From positions 3,658,001 through 3,722,000 of the forward strand of contig NZ_CP097263.1 of NCBI RefSeq assembly GCF_028622115.1: 64,000 bases of DNA, in the 5' to 3' direction. The notes beneath the pieces are model-generated. The model searched no databases, was not told the origin of the DNA, and worked only from the letters and a program-made list of their open reading frames with translations. How positions within the stretch are numbered: position 1 is the first letter of the stretch; each line of letters starts with the position of its first letter. Of this stretch, positions 52,933 to 62,294 are shown one piece after another. Source of the DNA: Kutzneria chonburiensis (GTDB taxonomy: Bacteria > Actinomycetota > Actinomycetes > Mycobacteriales > Pseudonocardiaceae). A program made the position numbers and the translations under genes.

Positions 52933-54678
52933 TTATCCTCGGTCTTCGACCAGACCGAGGACGACGTCGTCGAGCAGGCTGAGCTCGCGGTCGTGCAGCG
53001 GGTGGTGCCCGAGCAGCAGCGCCTGCACGTACAGCAGCTCGACCGCCCGCCGGACCCGCATGATCTGCCCCTGCCGGGCCTGCCGGGCCAGCTCCCGCAC
53101 GGCGGCGTTGGCGAAGTTGAGGCACAGCTGGGCAGCCGGTGCCGCGGCCACGGGACCGTCCACAATGGACCCGGTGAACTGTCGGCGAACTCGGCAGTCC
53201 TCGCCGGCGATGAAGGTGGCGTGCATCACGGTCGGCGCGAACGCCCGGATCTGCACGCCGACACCGTGGTGGCGCAACGCGCTCTCCGCGAGCCGGACCA
53301 GGTCGGCGACCTCGGCCCGCTCGGCCACGGTCAGGTCGGCGAACGAGTCGACCACCTCGGTCGGGTCCAGCTCGGCGATGTCGCGCTCCGGGCGCAGCCC
53401 GGCCAGCCGGTCCAGCAATGTGGACACATTGGCCGGGCCGCCGTTGACCACGCACCGGCCCTGCGCGGCGGCGATCGGCGCCACCTGGCGGAAATCGTCG
53501 CAGCGGCGCACGAAACGCAGCTCGCCGAAGCGGCGGGCGTGCTCCCCCAGCGTCATCCGGCCGAGCGAGGTGTCAACCGGCAGCCAGTCGGCGAACAGCA
53601 GCAGGCACTGTTCGTCGTGGACGGCCAGCGCGGAGATGCCGGCGTGGTGCACGGCGACGATGCGGGCCAGCCGGGACGGCCACATCCGGGCCAGGTCGGC
53701 GAGGTGGTCCCGGATGCACCGGCCGAGTTGTTCGCGGACGGTGTCCAGCCGCGCGTCCTCGGCGAAGCCGTCACGCGCGGCGTTGGGCTGCAGGCTGTCG
53801 GCGTCGATCACGCAGCGGACGAAGAACGCCCAGTCCGGCAGCAGGCGGTCAGTGGAGTCGGACAGCAGCATTCGACGGAGGTAAACACGGTGGTCCTGAC
53901 GGGCGGCCGGGCTCGGCTCGTAGGGCAGCACGAAGGCCAGGCCGCGGACGCCGTCGGCGTGCAGCGGGATGGCGTCCAGTGGGTCGAGGTCCAGCACGCG
54001 GCGGGCGTATGAGAGAGCGTTTTCCCGCTCCTGGTCCATGGTCAGCGCCGGCAGCTCCCACGGCGGCAGCTCGTCGTTGACCACCGTGGAACCCAGTCGT
54101 ACAGGCAATGGCAGCAGACCGCCGTAGCGATGGGTCAGGCGCAGCACATGGCCGCGGCTGAGCCGGTGCTCGGCGCCGGGCCGGGCCCGCAGGTGCACCT
54201 GGGTACCGGCCGGGAGAGCGCTCTCCACAGGTGAGATGTCGTACGAGCCGTCGGACCGCCCCTGCCAGCGCAGCGCCTTCCCGTCCGGGTCCTTGGCCGA
54301 CCGGGTGGTCACCGTGATCTCGTCGGCGACCAGGAAGCAGGCCAGCAGGCCGATGCCGAACTGGCCGATGTAGTCCCGGTGCGGCGACAGGTCGCCGCGC
54401 TTGGAGCTGCGGCCGATGGTGGCCAGCAGCTCGACCAGCTCGGTGCCGGTCAGGCCGATGCCGTTGTCGGTGATGATCACCTCCGGCGCCCCGTGCGCCG
54501 GCTCGACCACCTCGATCTCGACCGCGCCGGCCACCCCCGGCTCCAGCCGTCGCCGGGCGGCGACCGCGTCCACCGCGTTCTGGAGCAGCTCGCGGATGTA
54601 GACGTCGGGGCTGCGGTAGAGGTGCCGGGACAGCAGGTCGACCAGGCCGCGCAGATCTACCTGGAAGGTCCCGGGCAT
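52933..54678 (-). CDS. HSP90-family chaperone-like protein
   Basis: About 581 residues from ATG 54678 (MPGTFQVDLRGLVDLLSRHLYRSPDVYIRELLQNAVDA). GHKL ATPase motifs: Asn in ELLQNAVDA, DNGIGLTGTELVELLATIGRSSK and IGQFGIGLLACFLVADEITVTTRS, as in HtpG. The middle and C-terminal parts are shorter and diverged (VHHAGISALAVHDEQCLLLFADW). Such short HSP90 forms occur in actinobacteria besides HtpG. No client is suggested by context. A GGAGAGCGCTCTCC motif lies within it. Confidence 0.8.
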   Translation of the reverse strand: MPGTFQVDLRGLVDLLSRHLYRSPDVYIRELLQNAVDAVAARRRLEPGVAGAVEIEVVEPAHGAPEVIITDNGIGLTGTELVELLATIGRSSKRGDLSPHRDYIGQFGIGLLACFLVADEITVTTRSAKDPDGKALRWQGRSDGSYDISPVESALPAGTQVHLRARPGAEHRLSRGHVLRLTHRYGGLLPLPVRLGSTVVNDELPPWELPALTMDQERENALSYARRVLDLDPLDAIPLHADGVRGLAFVLPYEPSPAARQDHRVYLRRMLLSDSTDRLLPDWAFFVRCVIDADSLQPNAARDGFAEDARLDTVREQLGRCIRDHLADLARMWPSRLARIVAVHHAGISALAVHDEQCLLLFADWLPVDTSLGRMTLGEHARRFGELRFVRRCDDFRQVAPIAAAQGRCVVNGGPANVSTLLDRLAGLRPERDIAELDPTEVVDSFADLTVAERAEVADLVRLAESALRHHGVGVQIRAFAPTVMHATFIAGEDCRVRRQFTGSIVDGPVAAAPAAQLCLNFANAAVRELARQARQGQIMRVRRAVELLYVQALLLGHHPLHDRELSLLDDVVLGLVEDRG

Positions 54679-54746
54679 GGTGGGGTACGGGGTGCGCACG
54701 CGCCGATTCTGGGGCGGCGGACCGCTCCCTAACATCGGTGAAACCC

Positions 54747-55310
54747 CTACCCTTGGACGAGTCCTGGCGCCTCGGCCAGCCAGTCGGCCAGCCCGTCGGG
54801 GTTGTCGCGCAGCTCGGGTGACGTCGTCGTGCGGACGATGCCGACGAGCTGGATCGCGTGCAGCCGCACGGCCGGGGTGGGCGCGGTGCCGGCCTCGGCG
54901 GCGAGCTGCTCGACGATCCGGTCCTCGAACTCGGCCCACATCCGCAGCAGGCCCGAGCGCAGCGCCGGGGATTCGCCGTATGCGCGGTGATAGCGCTCCA
55001 GACCGCCGGCGGATTCGCCGGCGGCGGCGATGAGCACGTCGGCCACGGCCCGGGCGGGCGGGACACCCTCGGCGCGGGCGGCGATGCCGGCGACGAGACG
55101 ATCAAGCAACTCGGTGTCGGCGAAGACCAGGTCCTCCTTGGACCGGAAGTAGACGAACAGCGTCTTGACCGAGACGTTGGCCGCGTCGGCGATCTCCGCC
55201 ACGGTCACCTCGTCGTAGCCGCGCTCGGCGAACAGCCGCTCGGCGGCATCGCGGATGCCGCGCCGGGTGATCGCCTTCTTGCGTTCGCGCAGCGACTCCA
55301 TGACCGCCAT
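54747..55310 (-). CDS. TetR-family regulator
   Basis: 187 residues from ATG 55310, 4 bases after AAGGAGG; ATGs at 55313 and 55301 are alternatives. HTH: RRGIRDAAERLFAERGYDEVTVAEIADAANVSVKTLFVYFRSKEDLVFAD. Divergent from the TetX-like monooxygenase with palindromic sites between; likely represses it until a ligand arrives. Confidence 0.9.
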   Translation of the reverse strand: MAVMESLRERKKAITRRGIRDAAERLFAERGYDEVTVAEIADAANVSVKTLFVYFRSKEDLVFADTELLDRLVAGIAARAEGVPPARAVADVLIAAAGESAGGLERYHRAYGESPALRSGLLRMWAEFEDRIVEQLAAEAGTAPTPAVRLHAIQLVGIVRTTTSPELRDNPDGLADWLAEAPGLVQG

Positions 55311-55319
55311 CATACCTCC

Positions 55320-55371
55320 TTGACTCACTAAGGTAAGTCACTTACGTTTTATAGCGAGTTACCTTAGGAGG
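55320..55371. promoter_or_regulatory. TetR operators and promoter of the TetX-like gene
   Basis: CTAAGGTAA (55328-55336) and TTACCTTAG (55359-55367) are a perfect 9-bp inverted repeat with 22-bp spacer; inside it GTAAG-TCA-CTTAC (55333-55345) is a second dyad. Promoter TTGACT (55320-55325), 17 bp, TACGTT (55343-55348) lies within the sites. AGGAGG (55366-55371) serves the ATG at 55376. Confidence 0.6.
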
Positions 55372-55375
55372 CATC

Positions 55376-56503
55376 ATGACCGACATCGCGATCCTCGGCG
55401 CCGGGCCGGCCGGCCTGGCCCTGGCGCGACTGCTGCACCTGCGCGGCATCGCCTGCGCCGTGTACGAGCGCGACGCCGACCGGCGGGCCCGAACCCAGGG
55501 CGGATCGCTGGACCTGGGCTCGGAGAGCGGTCTCCGAACGATCACCGCCTGCGGGTTGACCGAGGAGTTCCGGCGCTACGCGCGGCCCCAGGGCCAGCAC
55601 ACCAACTACTTCGACCGACATGGCACGTTGCTGCTGGAGACGGACGAGCGGGACGAGGGTGAGGCACGACCGGAGATCGACCGCCTGGAGCTGCGGACCA
55701 TGCTGCTGGACTCGCTGCCCGCCGACACCGTGCGCTGGGGCCGCGAAGTCACCGGGGTGTCGAGGGCCGGGAGCCGGTGGCGGATAGCGCTCTCCGACGG
55801 CGATCACGTCGAAGCCGATCTGGTGATCGGCGCCGACGGCATCAACTCGCGGACCCGGCGGCTGGTCACCGACGTGGCCCCGGCCTACACCGGCGTGACA
55901 CTGATCGCCGGTGAGATCGCCCGACCGCGGCCCGGTTCGTGTGCCGCCGAGCTGGTCGGCGAGGGCGCCGGCCTGGCGTTCGCGGCCGACCAGGCGTTTC
56001 TCTTGCAGCGCAACGGCGACGGCTCGATCCAGGTGTACTTCACCCAGCGCCGGGCCGAAGACCCGCGCCGGGCGGTCGGCACCGTGCTGCAGGATCCAGC
56101 GTTCATCCGCGCTGAACTCGACCGTGAACTGGCCGACTGGTCGCCGCGAATCCGAGGAGTGCTCGACGAAGTCGAGATGCCGTTCGTATGGTGGCCGCTG
56201 TACGTCGTGCCGACCCGACAGACCTGGCACGAGCACTCCGGCGTCACGCTGATCGGCGACGCCGCCCACGTGATGCCGCCCTATTCCGGGCAGGGCGTCA
56301 ACATGGGGCTGCTGGACGCGCTGGAGCTTGATGGAGCGCTCTCCGAGCACGCCGATCCGGACGCCGCCATCGCCGCCTACGAGAAGTCGATGCTGGCCCG
56401 GATGGAACCGATCATCGCCGCCACGACCACGTACGAGAACCTCGTGCTGAATCCCGACGGTCCGCAGGCGCTGCTGGACCTCGTGCGGACCGGAGGTCGC
56501 TGA
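55376..56503 (+). CDS. TetX-like FAD-dependent monooxygenase
   Basis: 375 residues. FAD motif ILGAGPAGLALARLL, Arg-rich loop RARTQGGSLDLGSESG (TetX-type GGSLDL), DG motif DLVIGADGINSRTRR and VTLIGDAAHVMPPYSGQGVNMGLLDAL. Closest to the TetX/aromatic-ring hydroxylase group. Whether it acts on tetracyclines or an endogenous ring compound cannot be told. In an operon with the SDR that starts 1 bp after its stop, under the divergent TetR. Confidence 0.85.
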   Translation: MTDIAILGAGPAGLALARLLHLRGIACAVYERDADRRARTQGGSLDLGSESGLRTITACGLTEEFRRYARPQGQHTNYFDRHGTLLLETDERDEGEARPEIDRLELRTMLLDSLPADTVRWGREVTGVSRAGSRWRIALSDGDHVEADLVIGADGINSRTRRLVTDVAPAYTGVTLIAGEIARPRPGSCAAELVGEGAGLAFAADQAFLLQRNGDGSIQVYFTQRRAEDPRRAVGTVLQDPAFIRAELDRELADWSPRIRGVLDEVEMPFVWWPLYVVPTRQTWHEHSGVTLIGDAAHVMPPYSGQGVNMGLLDALELDGALSEHADPDAAIAAYEKSMLARMEPIIAATTTYENLVLNPDGPQALLDLVRTGGR

Positions 56504-56504
56504 C

Positions 56505-57203
56505 ATGGCGCTGGTCGGGAAGACCGCCGTGATCACCGGCGGCTCCAGCGGCATCGGCCTCGCCACCGCGCGGCTCTTCGCCGCGGAAGGGGCCGCGGTC
56601 GTGGTCGTCGGACGAGACGAGGAACGCTTGCGCCGCACCGGTTTCGACTACGTCGTCGCCGATCTCTCGCACGGCGCGGCACAACTGGCCGCCGGCCTGC
56701 ACGATCGGACGGTCGACGTGCTGTTCTGCAACGCGGGCGCCTCGAACGCGCCGGAAGTGTTCGACACCACCGAGAAATCCTTCGACGCGGTCGTGGACGT
56801 GAACCTGAAGAGCGTGTTCTTCACCGTGACCGAGTGCTTCGACCGGCTGGCCGACGGCGCGTCGGTGATCCTCACGTCGTCGGTCGGCTTCCACCGCGGC
56901 TTCAACAGCGATCCGCTCTACAGCGCGGCCAAGGCCGGGGTGCGGACGCTCGGCCGGGGCTTCGCCGCGCAGCCCGAGTTCCTGCGCCGCCGCATCCGGG
57001 TCAACACCATCAGCTACGGCGCGGTGGCGACCCCGATGACGGATCACCCGCTGCTGCGCGAATGGGCCGCGTCGAACGTGCCGATGGGGCGGGTCGCCGA
57101 TCCCGCCGAGGCGGCCGCACCGGCGCTGTTCCTGGCCGGCGCCGGGTCGACGTACATGACGGGGGCGGAGATCGCTGTGGACGGCGGCCTCACCCAACTC
57201 TGA
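56505..57203 (+). CDS. Short-chain dehydrogenase/reductase
   Basis: 232 residues. ITGGSSGIG near residue 10, FCNAG, Ser in LTSSVGF and YSAAK; C-terminal GAEIAVDGG. Starts 1 bp after the TetX-like stop, so probably acts on the same substrate chain. Substrate unknown. Confidence 0.85.
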   Translation: MALVGKTAVITGGSSGIGLATARLFAAEGAAVVVVGRDEERLRRTGFDYVVADLSHGAAQLAAGLHDRTVDVLFCNAGASNAPEVFDTTEKSFDAVVDVNLKSVFFTVTECFDRLADGASVILTSSVGFHRGFNSDPLYSAAKAGVRTLGRGFAAQPEFLRRRIRVNTISYGAVATPMTDHPLLREWAASNVPMGRVADPAEAAAPALFLAGAGSTYMTGAEIAVDGGLTQL

Positions 57204-57224
57204 CGGCTGTGGCAGCCTGGGGGC

Positions 57225-58343
57225 ATGGGCAAGGGGGCGATTCTCGGTTCGGCGGCGTTGGCCGCGGTGTCCACGATCCGCGCGGCGCGCACGGTGGCCG
57301 CGTGGCGGACGGTGGAGCCGTTGCCGGACATGGCGTTGAACAAGGGCAAGGTCAGCGTGGTCATCCCGGTACGGGATGAGGAGCGGACCATCGACGGCTG
57401 CCTGGCGTCGCTGCGCACGCAGCGGCACGGCGACCTGGAGATCGTGGTGGTCGACGACGCGTCGACCGACCGGACCGTCCAGATCGTGCAGGAGCATGTG
57501 GACGCCGATCCGCGGGTGCGGCTGGTCCGCACCGACGGGCCGCCGCCGGGCTGGGCCGGCAAGGTACACGCCATGTACCGAGGCGTGGCCGAGACCAGCG
57601 GCGACTGGCTGCTTTTCGTCGACTCCGACACCGAATCGGCCCCCGACCTGGTCGGCAAGCTGCTGGCCGCGGCCGACCGCGACGACGCCGACCTGATCAC
57701 CACGCCGGGCCGGCCGACCGTGCCGAACAGCGGCTGGTGGCTGCTGCTGGCCCCGACCAACGTGCTGCTGTTCGACGGCGCCAGCCCGGACGGGAGTCGA
57801 GGCAGGGCCGTCGGCATCGGGCACTGCATCCTGGTCAGCCGGGCCGCGTACGACAAGGCCGGCGGTTGGAGAGCGCTCTCCAACGAGCGGGCCGACGACG
57901 TCGCCTTCGCCACCGCCGTGCGCGACGCCGGTGGCCGGACCCGGCTCGTGGACGGGCTGGACTCGCTCACCTCGTCCGGGTTGGACTCCTTCGGCGCGGT
58001 CTGGCGGTCCCAGCGCAAGAGCTGCGTGGCCGGCGGGGCCATGATCGGCGGCCCGGTGGCCGGCGCCGCCGCGCTGGGCTTCGCCGGCCTGCTGCACATC
58101 GGCTACGGCTTCGCACCGATGCTGATGTCCTTACGCGGCAAGGGCTTCTCCCGGCTCGCCGGGCTCGCTGCCTGGGCCGCTCAGTCCGCTGCGCACCGGT
58201 CGTACATGCGGGCCTGCCACATGTCCACCGCCACCTCGGTGCTCGCCCCGGCCGCCAATGCCGCGTTCGGCGTGCTGCTGTTGGACTCCGCGTGGCGCTC
58301 CCTCCGCGGCGGCGACCTGTGGAAAGGTCGCGACATGCGCTAG
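57225..58343 (+). CDS. Glycosyltransferase family 2 with C-terminal membrane segments
   Basis: 372 residues. N-terminal hydrophobic helix, GT-A domain with VSVVIPVRDEERTIDGCLASL, VVDDASTDRT, LLFVDSDTESAPDLV and NERADDVAFATAVRDAGGRT, then two or three hydrophobic helices. Resembles the HpnB/CrtQ-like GT2 group that modifies lipid acceptors. Contains the TTGGAGAGCGCTCTCCAA palindrome (57866-57883), coded with the rare AGA codon. Stop CTAG shared with the convergent gene. Confidence 0.75.
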   Translation: MGKGAILGSAALAAVSTIRAARTVAAWRTVEPLPDMALNKGKVSVVIPVRDEERTIDGCLASLRTQRHGDLEIVVVDDASTDRTVQIVQEHVDADPRVRLVRTDGPPPGWAGKVHAMYRGVAETSGDWLLFVDSDTESAPDLVGKLLAAADRDDADLITTPGRPTVPNSGWWLLLAPTNVLLFDGASPDGSRGRAVGIGHCILVSRAAYDKAGGWRALSNERADDVAFATAVRDAGGRTRLVDGLDSLTSSGLDSFGAVWRSQRKSCVAGGAMIGGPVAGAAALGFAGLLHIGYGFAPMLMSLRGKGFSRLAGLAAWAAQSAAHRSYMRACHMSTATSVLAPAANAAFGVLLLDSAWRSLRGGDLWKGRDMR

Positions 58344-59224
58344 TGCCAGGTGATCAAGCTGTCCATACGGGCCAGCATCTTCGGGATCCGCTTGGCCATG
58401 AGGTTCACCCGCAGCGCGCCGCTGCCGTGCACGTTGTACGTGTTCGGCGGTCCGGGCAGGACCATGAGCAGGCCGCGCAGGTACTCGAAGGCGTCCGAGT
58501 CGGGGTCGTGCGGGTCGGCCAGCCGCACGTCCACCGTCCGCCGCGGCTCGAAGTCCGGCGCGTCCGCCGGCCACCACGAGGCCTCCCGCATCTGGTCCGT
58601 GCCCGGCGACCGGACGTACTGCTCCAACGCCGCCACGTTGTGGAACAGCACGACCTGGTCGAAGTCGCCGAGGAACGCCTGCGCCTCGGGCTCGGTGTCC
58701 CAGAACCCCTTCGGGGCCACCAGCGTCACGCCGCTGCCGGACGGCACCGTCAGCCGCACCGGCTGCACGTGCCGGCCGATCCAGTAGTCGGCGTCCGCAT
58801 ATCCCGGCTGCTCGAAGTCCTCCCGGACCTTGATCAACGCCGCCACCTCGGCCGCGGCGTCCTCCACCGTCGCCGGCTCGCCGAGGCCGCAGCCGTCCAC
58901 CAGCAGCAGGCAGTTCCGCCACAGCTTGGCCGCCACGTGCGGGGCCAGGTTCTGCTTGTCGCGCAGGTAGACGAAATCGGCGTCGACCTGCGGCTCCTCA
59001 GCAGCCAGATCGACGCCGTCAAGCCGGCCTTCGAGGCTGTGCGACTCGCCGGAAGCCAGGAAGTCCGCCAGCCCGCCCCGTGTCGGGAACAGGTGGACAC
59101 CGCGATCAGGGCCGAGCACCCGCACCGAGCCGTCGTCCTCGATCTCCACGATCGTGAGGCCGGACATGTCGTCCAGCGTCACGTACACCAGCCACAGCCC
59201 GGCTTGAAGACCCTCGTCGGTCAC
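58340..59224 (-). CDS. Hypothetical protein, 294 aa
   Basis: Not recognised. Soluble, acidic, no signal peptide. Visible segments: LVYVTLDDMSGLTIVEIEDDGSVRVLGPDRGVHLFPTRGGLADFL at the N-terminus, LLLVDGCGLGEPATVEDAAAEVAALIKVREDF in the middle and a C-terminal NVHGSGALRVNLMAKRIPKML. Codon use is normal for the window and the frame is intact, so a real gene. Convergent with the GT2, divergent from the acetolactate-synthase-like gene. Confidence 0.7.
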   Translation of the reverse strand: MTDEGLQAGLWLVYVTLDDMSGLTIVEIEDDGSVRVLGPDRGVHLFPTRGGLADFLASGESHSLEGRLDGVDLAAEEPQVDADFVYLRDKQNLAPHVAAKLWRNCLLLVDGCGLGEPATVEDAAAEVAALIKVREDFEQPGYADADYWIGRHVQPVRLTVPSGSGVTLVAPKGFWDTEPEAQAFLGDFDQVVLFHNVAALEQYVRSPGTDQMREASWWPADAPDFEPRRTVDVRLADPHDPDSDAFEYLRGLLMVLPGPPNTYNVHGSGALRVNLMAKRIPKMLARMDSLITWH

Positions 59225-59329
59225 CCGTGAATGCTAGGACGGGCCAGGCCCGCGCGTGGTCGGATTACCGAAGTGTGAAAGGGGGCTCACCGGCGGGTTC
59301 TCGGCTCGGCGGAGTGGTAAGCCTGAGGT

Positions 59330-60991
59330 ATGTCCGAGGAGCGTGACGGCCGGACGGCCGCCGATCTGATCGTGGAGTGCCTGCTGGCCGAGGGTGTCGA
59401 GGTCGTGTTCGGCATACCGGGCGAGGAGAACATGCGGCTGACCAACGCGCTGGACGACTCGCCGATCCGGTACGTGCTGACCAGGCATGAGCAGGCGGCG
59501 TCGTTCATGGCCGAGATGTACGGCCGGGTGACGGGCAAGGCCGGCGTGGTGTCGGCGACGTTGGGGCCGGGTGCGATCAACCTGCAACTGGGCGTGGCCG
59601 ACGCGACGACGAACTCGACGCCGCTGGTGGCGTTGTCGGCGCAGGTGGGCCAGTTCCGGGAGTACAAGGAGTCGCACCAGTTCGTCGACCTGGTGAGCCT
59701 GTTCGCACCGATCACGCAGTTCTCGGCCAGCGTGCCGTCGGCCGCCGCGGTGCCGGAGATGCTGCGCCGGGCGTTCAAGACGGCACAGAGCGAGCGGCCG
59801 GGCGCGGTGTACCTGGCGGTGCCGGAAGACGTCGAGGTGGAGGCCGCCCCGCCGACGCTGAAGCCGTTGCCGCTCAACGTGGTGCACCCGGAAGCGCCGT
59901 CGGCCAGCCAGGTCGAGCGGGCGGCGGCCATCCTGCGCGAGGCCAAGAATCCCGTGCTGCTGGCCGGCCACGGCGCGGCTCGCAACCACGCCGGCGCGGC
60001 GCTGGCCCGGTTCGCCGAGCACACCGGCGTGGCCGTCGCGACCACGTTCCACGGCAAGGGAATCCTGCCCGACGACCACCCGAACTCCATGGGCACCATC
60101 GGTTTCATGCGCCGCGACTACGCCAACTTCGGCTTCGACCAGGCCGACGTGATCGTGGCCGTCGGCTACGAGCTCCAGGAGTTCGACCCGGTCAAGATCA
60201 ACCCGGACGGCGACAAGCAGATCATCCACATCCACCGGTTCGCGGCCGAGGTGGACGCGCACTATTCGGTGGCGGTGGGCATCGAGGGCGACATCAGCGC
60301 CTCACTGGACGCCCTGCGTGAGGCGGTGCCGGCCCGGCCGCCGCACACCGGCGCGGCCAAGATCCGCGAGCTGGTCGCCGACGAGCTGGTCCGCGGGCAG
60401 CAGGACGACCGTTTTCCCCTGTCGCCGCAACGTATCGTCGCCGACACCAGGGCCGCGCTCGGCCGGGACGACATCGTCCTGGTCGACACCGGCGCGGTCA
60501 AGATGTGGATGGCCCGCCTGTACCCGACGTACGCGGCCAACACCTGCCTGATCTCCAACGGCTTGTCCACCATGGGTTTCGCGCTGCCCGGCGCGCTCGG
60601 CGTGCACCTGGCCCGGCCCGACCGGCGGGTGCTGGCCGTGACCGGCGACGGCTCGTTCCTCATGCACTCGCAGGAGATCGAGACCGCCGTGCGGGAGCAC
60701 CTGCCGCTGACCGTGCTGGTGTGGGAGGACAGCGGCTACGGCCTGATCGAGTGGAAGATGCGACTGGAGACCGGAAAGGTGTCCAACGTGCGCTTCGCCA
60801 ACCCGGAGATCACCCAGTACGCGGCCAGTTTCGGCGCCACCGGCTACCACGTGACGCAGGCGGCCGATCTGTTGCCCACGCTGCGCAAGGCGTTGGACGA
60901 CGACGGTGTGTCCATCGTCGTCGCGCCCGTCGACTACGCGGAGAACATCAGCCTGACCGATCACCTGGGGGCACTCACCGACCCGCTGTGA
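59330..60991 (+). CDS. alsS: Acetolactate synthase-like ThDP enzyme (catabolic AlsS type)
   Basis: 553 residues, ThDP-enzyme three-domain layout. Catalytic Glu in LTRHEQAASFMAEMYGRVTGK (about residue 55), central domain with LLAGHGAARNHAGAAL, and the ThDP motif GDGSFLMHSQEIETAVREHLPLTVLVWEDSGYGLIEWK (Asp where Asn is usual). No FAD-type long loop typical of anabolic IlvB, and no small regulatory subunit gene follows, so a catabolic enzyme making acetolactate from pyruvate is likely. Ends 7 bp from the convergent E2 gene. Confidence 0.8.
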   Translation: MSEERDGRTAADLIVECLLAEGVEVVFGIPGEENMRLTNALDDSPIRYVLTRHEQAASFMAEMYGRVTGKAGVVSATLGPGAINLQLGVADATTNSTPLVALSAQVGQFREYKESHQFVDLVSLFAPITQFSASVPSAAAVPEMLRRAFKTAQSERPGAVYLAVPEDVEVEAAPPTLKPLPLNVVHPEAPSASQVERAAAILREAKNPVLLAGHGAARNHAGAALARFAEHTGVAVATTFHGKGILPDDHPNSMGTIGFMRRDYANFGFDQADVIVAVGYELQEFDPVKINPDGDKQIIHIHRFAAEVDAHYSVAVGIEGDISASLDALREAVPARPPHTGAAKIRELVADELVRGQQDDRFPLSPQRIVADTRAALGRDDIVLVDTGAVKMWMARLYPTYAANTCLISNGLSTMGFALPGALGVHLARPDRRVLAVTGDGSFLMHSQEIETAVREHLPLTVLVWEDSGYGLIEWKMRLETGKVSNVRFANPEITQYAASFGATGYHVTQAADLLPTLRKALDDDGVSIVVAPVDYAENISLTDHLGALTDPL

Positions 60992-60998
60992 TCGGTGT

Positions 60999-62294
60999 CT
61001 AAGCCACCAGCCGCAACGGCTCCTCCACTGCTGTGACCAGCGCCGCCATCCATTGGGCGGCAAGGGCTCCGTCGATGGCGCGGTGGTCGACGGACAGCAC
61101 CAGCGTGAGCTGAGTGGCCACCTGGAGCTCGCCGTCGACCACCGTCGGGCCGGGCTTGCCCGCCCCGACGGCGAGAATGGCCGACTGCGGCGGGTTGATG
61201 ATCGCCGTGAACTCATCGACGCCGTACATGCCGAGATTGCTCACGGCGATCGTGCCGCCTTCGAGATCCCGTTGCAGCAGGCGGCCTTCGTCGGCCTGTT
61301 GGGCAAAGGTCTTGACCTGGGCGGAGATCGCGCTGAGGGACAGGGCGGAGACGTTGCGCAGCACCGGGGTCACCAGCCCTCGCGCCGAGGCAATGGCCAC
61401 GCCGATGTCCACCGTGTCGTAGCGGCGCATCGCGTCGTCCGTCCAGATCACGTTGGCGTCCGGCACGGCCACGTGGGCCACCGCGACCGCGCGGATGACC
61501 AGGTCGTTGACCGAGATCTTGGCCGGCGACACCGCGTTCAGCTGCCGGCGGAGATCCAGCAGGGCGTCGATACGGGCCGTTCGGCGGACGTAGAAGTGCG
61601 GCACGGTCTGCTTGCTCGCCGTGAGCCGGCTCGCGATCACCGCGCGGACCCGGGAGTGTGGCACCTCGGTGAACCCAGCCCCCGGCCGCTTGGCCGGCGC
61701 AGCGTCGGCCGGGGCAGTGGGCGGCCCGGAGGCCGGTGGGGTTGCTGCTGGCAGGACCGTGGCCGACGGCATTGCGGCCGGCGGCGTTGCGGCGGCGGTG
61801 GCCGCGGCTTCGTATCGGGCGATGGCCGCTTCCACGTCCTTGCGCACGATGCGGCCGTTCGGACCGGTGCCGGCCACCGCTTCCAGCGGAATCCCAGCTT
61901 CCTTCAACAGCTTTCGGGCCAATGGACTGGCGAAGATCCGCGCGGGAGCCGCCGGATCGGCGGCGGTACCGCCCGCGGCCCCTGCGGCCCCCGCCGCTGC
62001 TGTCACCGCTGCCACATTTCCGCCGAGCTCGGCCAGCACGGCCGACACATCCTCTCCCACCGCCCCCAGCACGGCGATGGGCGCGCCAACCTCCACAGTG
62101 GACCCGCCATCCACCAAATGCCGTAGCAGCACGGCGGACGTCTCCGCTTCAACCTCGACCGCCGCCTTGTCGGTCTCCAACACGGCGAGGGCGGCCCCGG
62201 CCTCGAAGGGGCTGTTCTCGGACACGAGCCACTCGGTCAACACGGCCTCGGTGGAGCCGGTGGCGACCTCGGGCACCCGCAACAAGATGGCCAT
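60999..62294 (-). CDS. 2-oxoacid dehydrogenase E2 (dihydrolipoamide acyltransferase)
   Basis: 431 residues from ATG 62294. Lipoyl domain (1-80) with lipoyl Lys in ETDKAAVEVEAE, Ala/Gly-rich linker, E3/E1-binding domain ASPLARKLLKEAGIPLEAVAGTGPNGRIVRKDVEAAI (about 120-155), Pro/Ala linker, catalytic domain with DHRAIDGALAAQW (His/Asp). Its start overlaps the E1 stop (TGATG). Complex type (branched-chain, acetoin or pyruvate) cannot be fixed; acetoin would fit the neighbouring acetolactate enzyme. Confidence 0.9.
   Translation of the reverse strand: MAILLRVPEVATGSTEAVLTEWLVSENSPFEAGAALAVLETDKAAVEVEAETSAVLLRHLVDGGSTVEVGAPIAVLGAVGEDVSAVLAELGGNVAAVTAAAGAAGAAGGTAADPAAPARIFASPLARKLLKEAGIPLEAVAGTGPNGRIVRKDVEAAIARYEAAATAAATPPAAMPSATVLPAATPPASGPPTAPADAAPAKRPGAGFTEVPHSRVRAVIASRLTASKQTVPHFYVRRTARIDALLDLRRQLNAVSPAKISVNDLVIRAVAVAHVAVPDANVIWTDDAMRRYDTVDIGVAIASARGLVTPVLRNVSALSLSAISAQVKTFAQQADEGRLLQRDLEGGTIAVSNLGMYGVDEFTAIINPPQSAILAVGAGKPGPTVVDGELQVATQLTLVLSVDHRAIDGALAAQWMAALVTAVEEPLRLVA

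Noticed and set aside
55376-56503. Calling the TetX-like gene a tetracycline resistance gene
   Set aside because: Motifs place it in the broad TetX/aromatic hydroxylase group only; this group is common in actinobacteria with other substrates.
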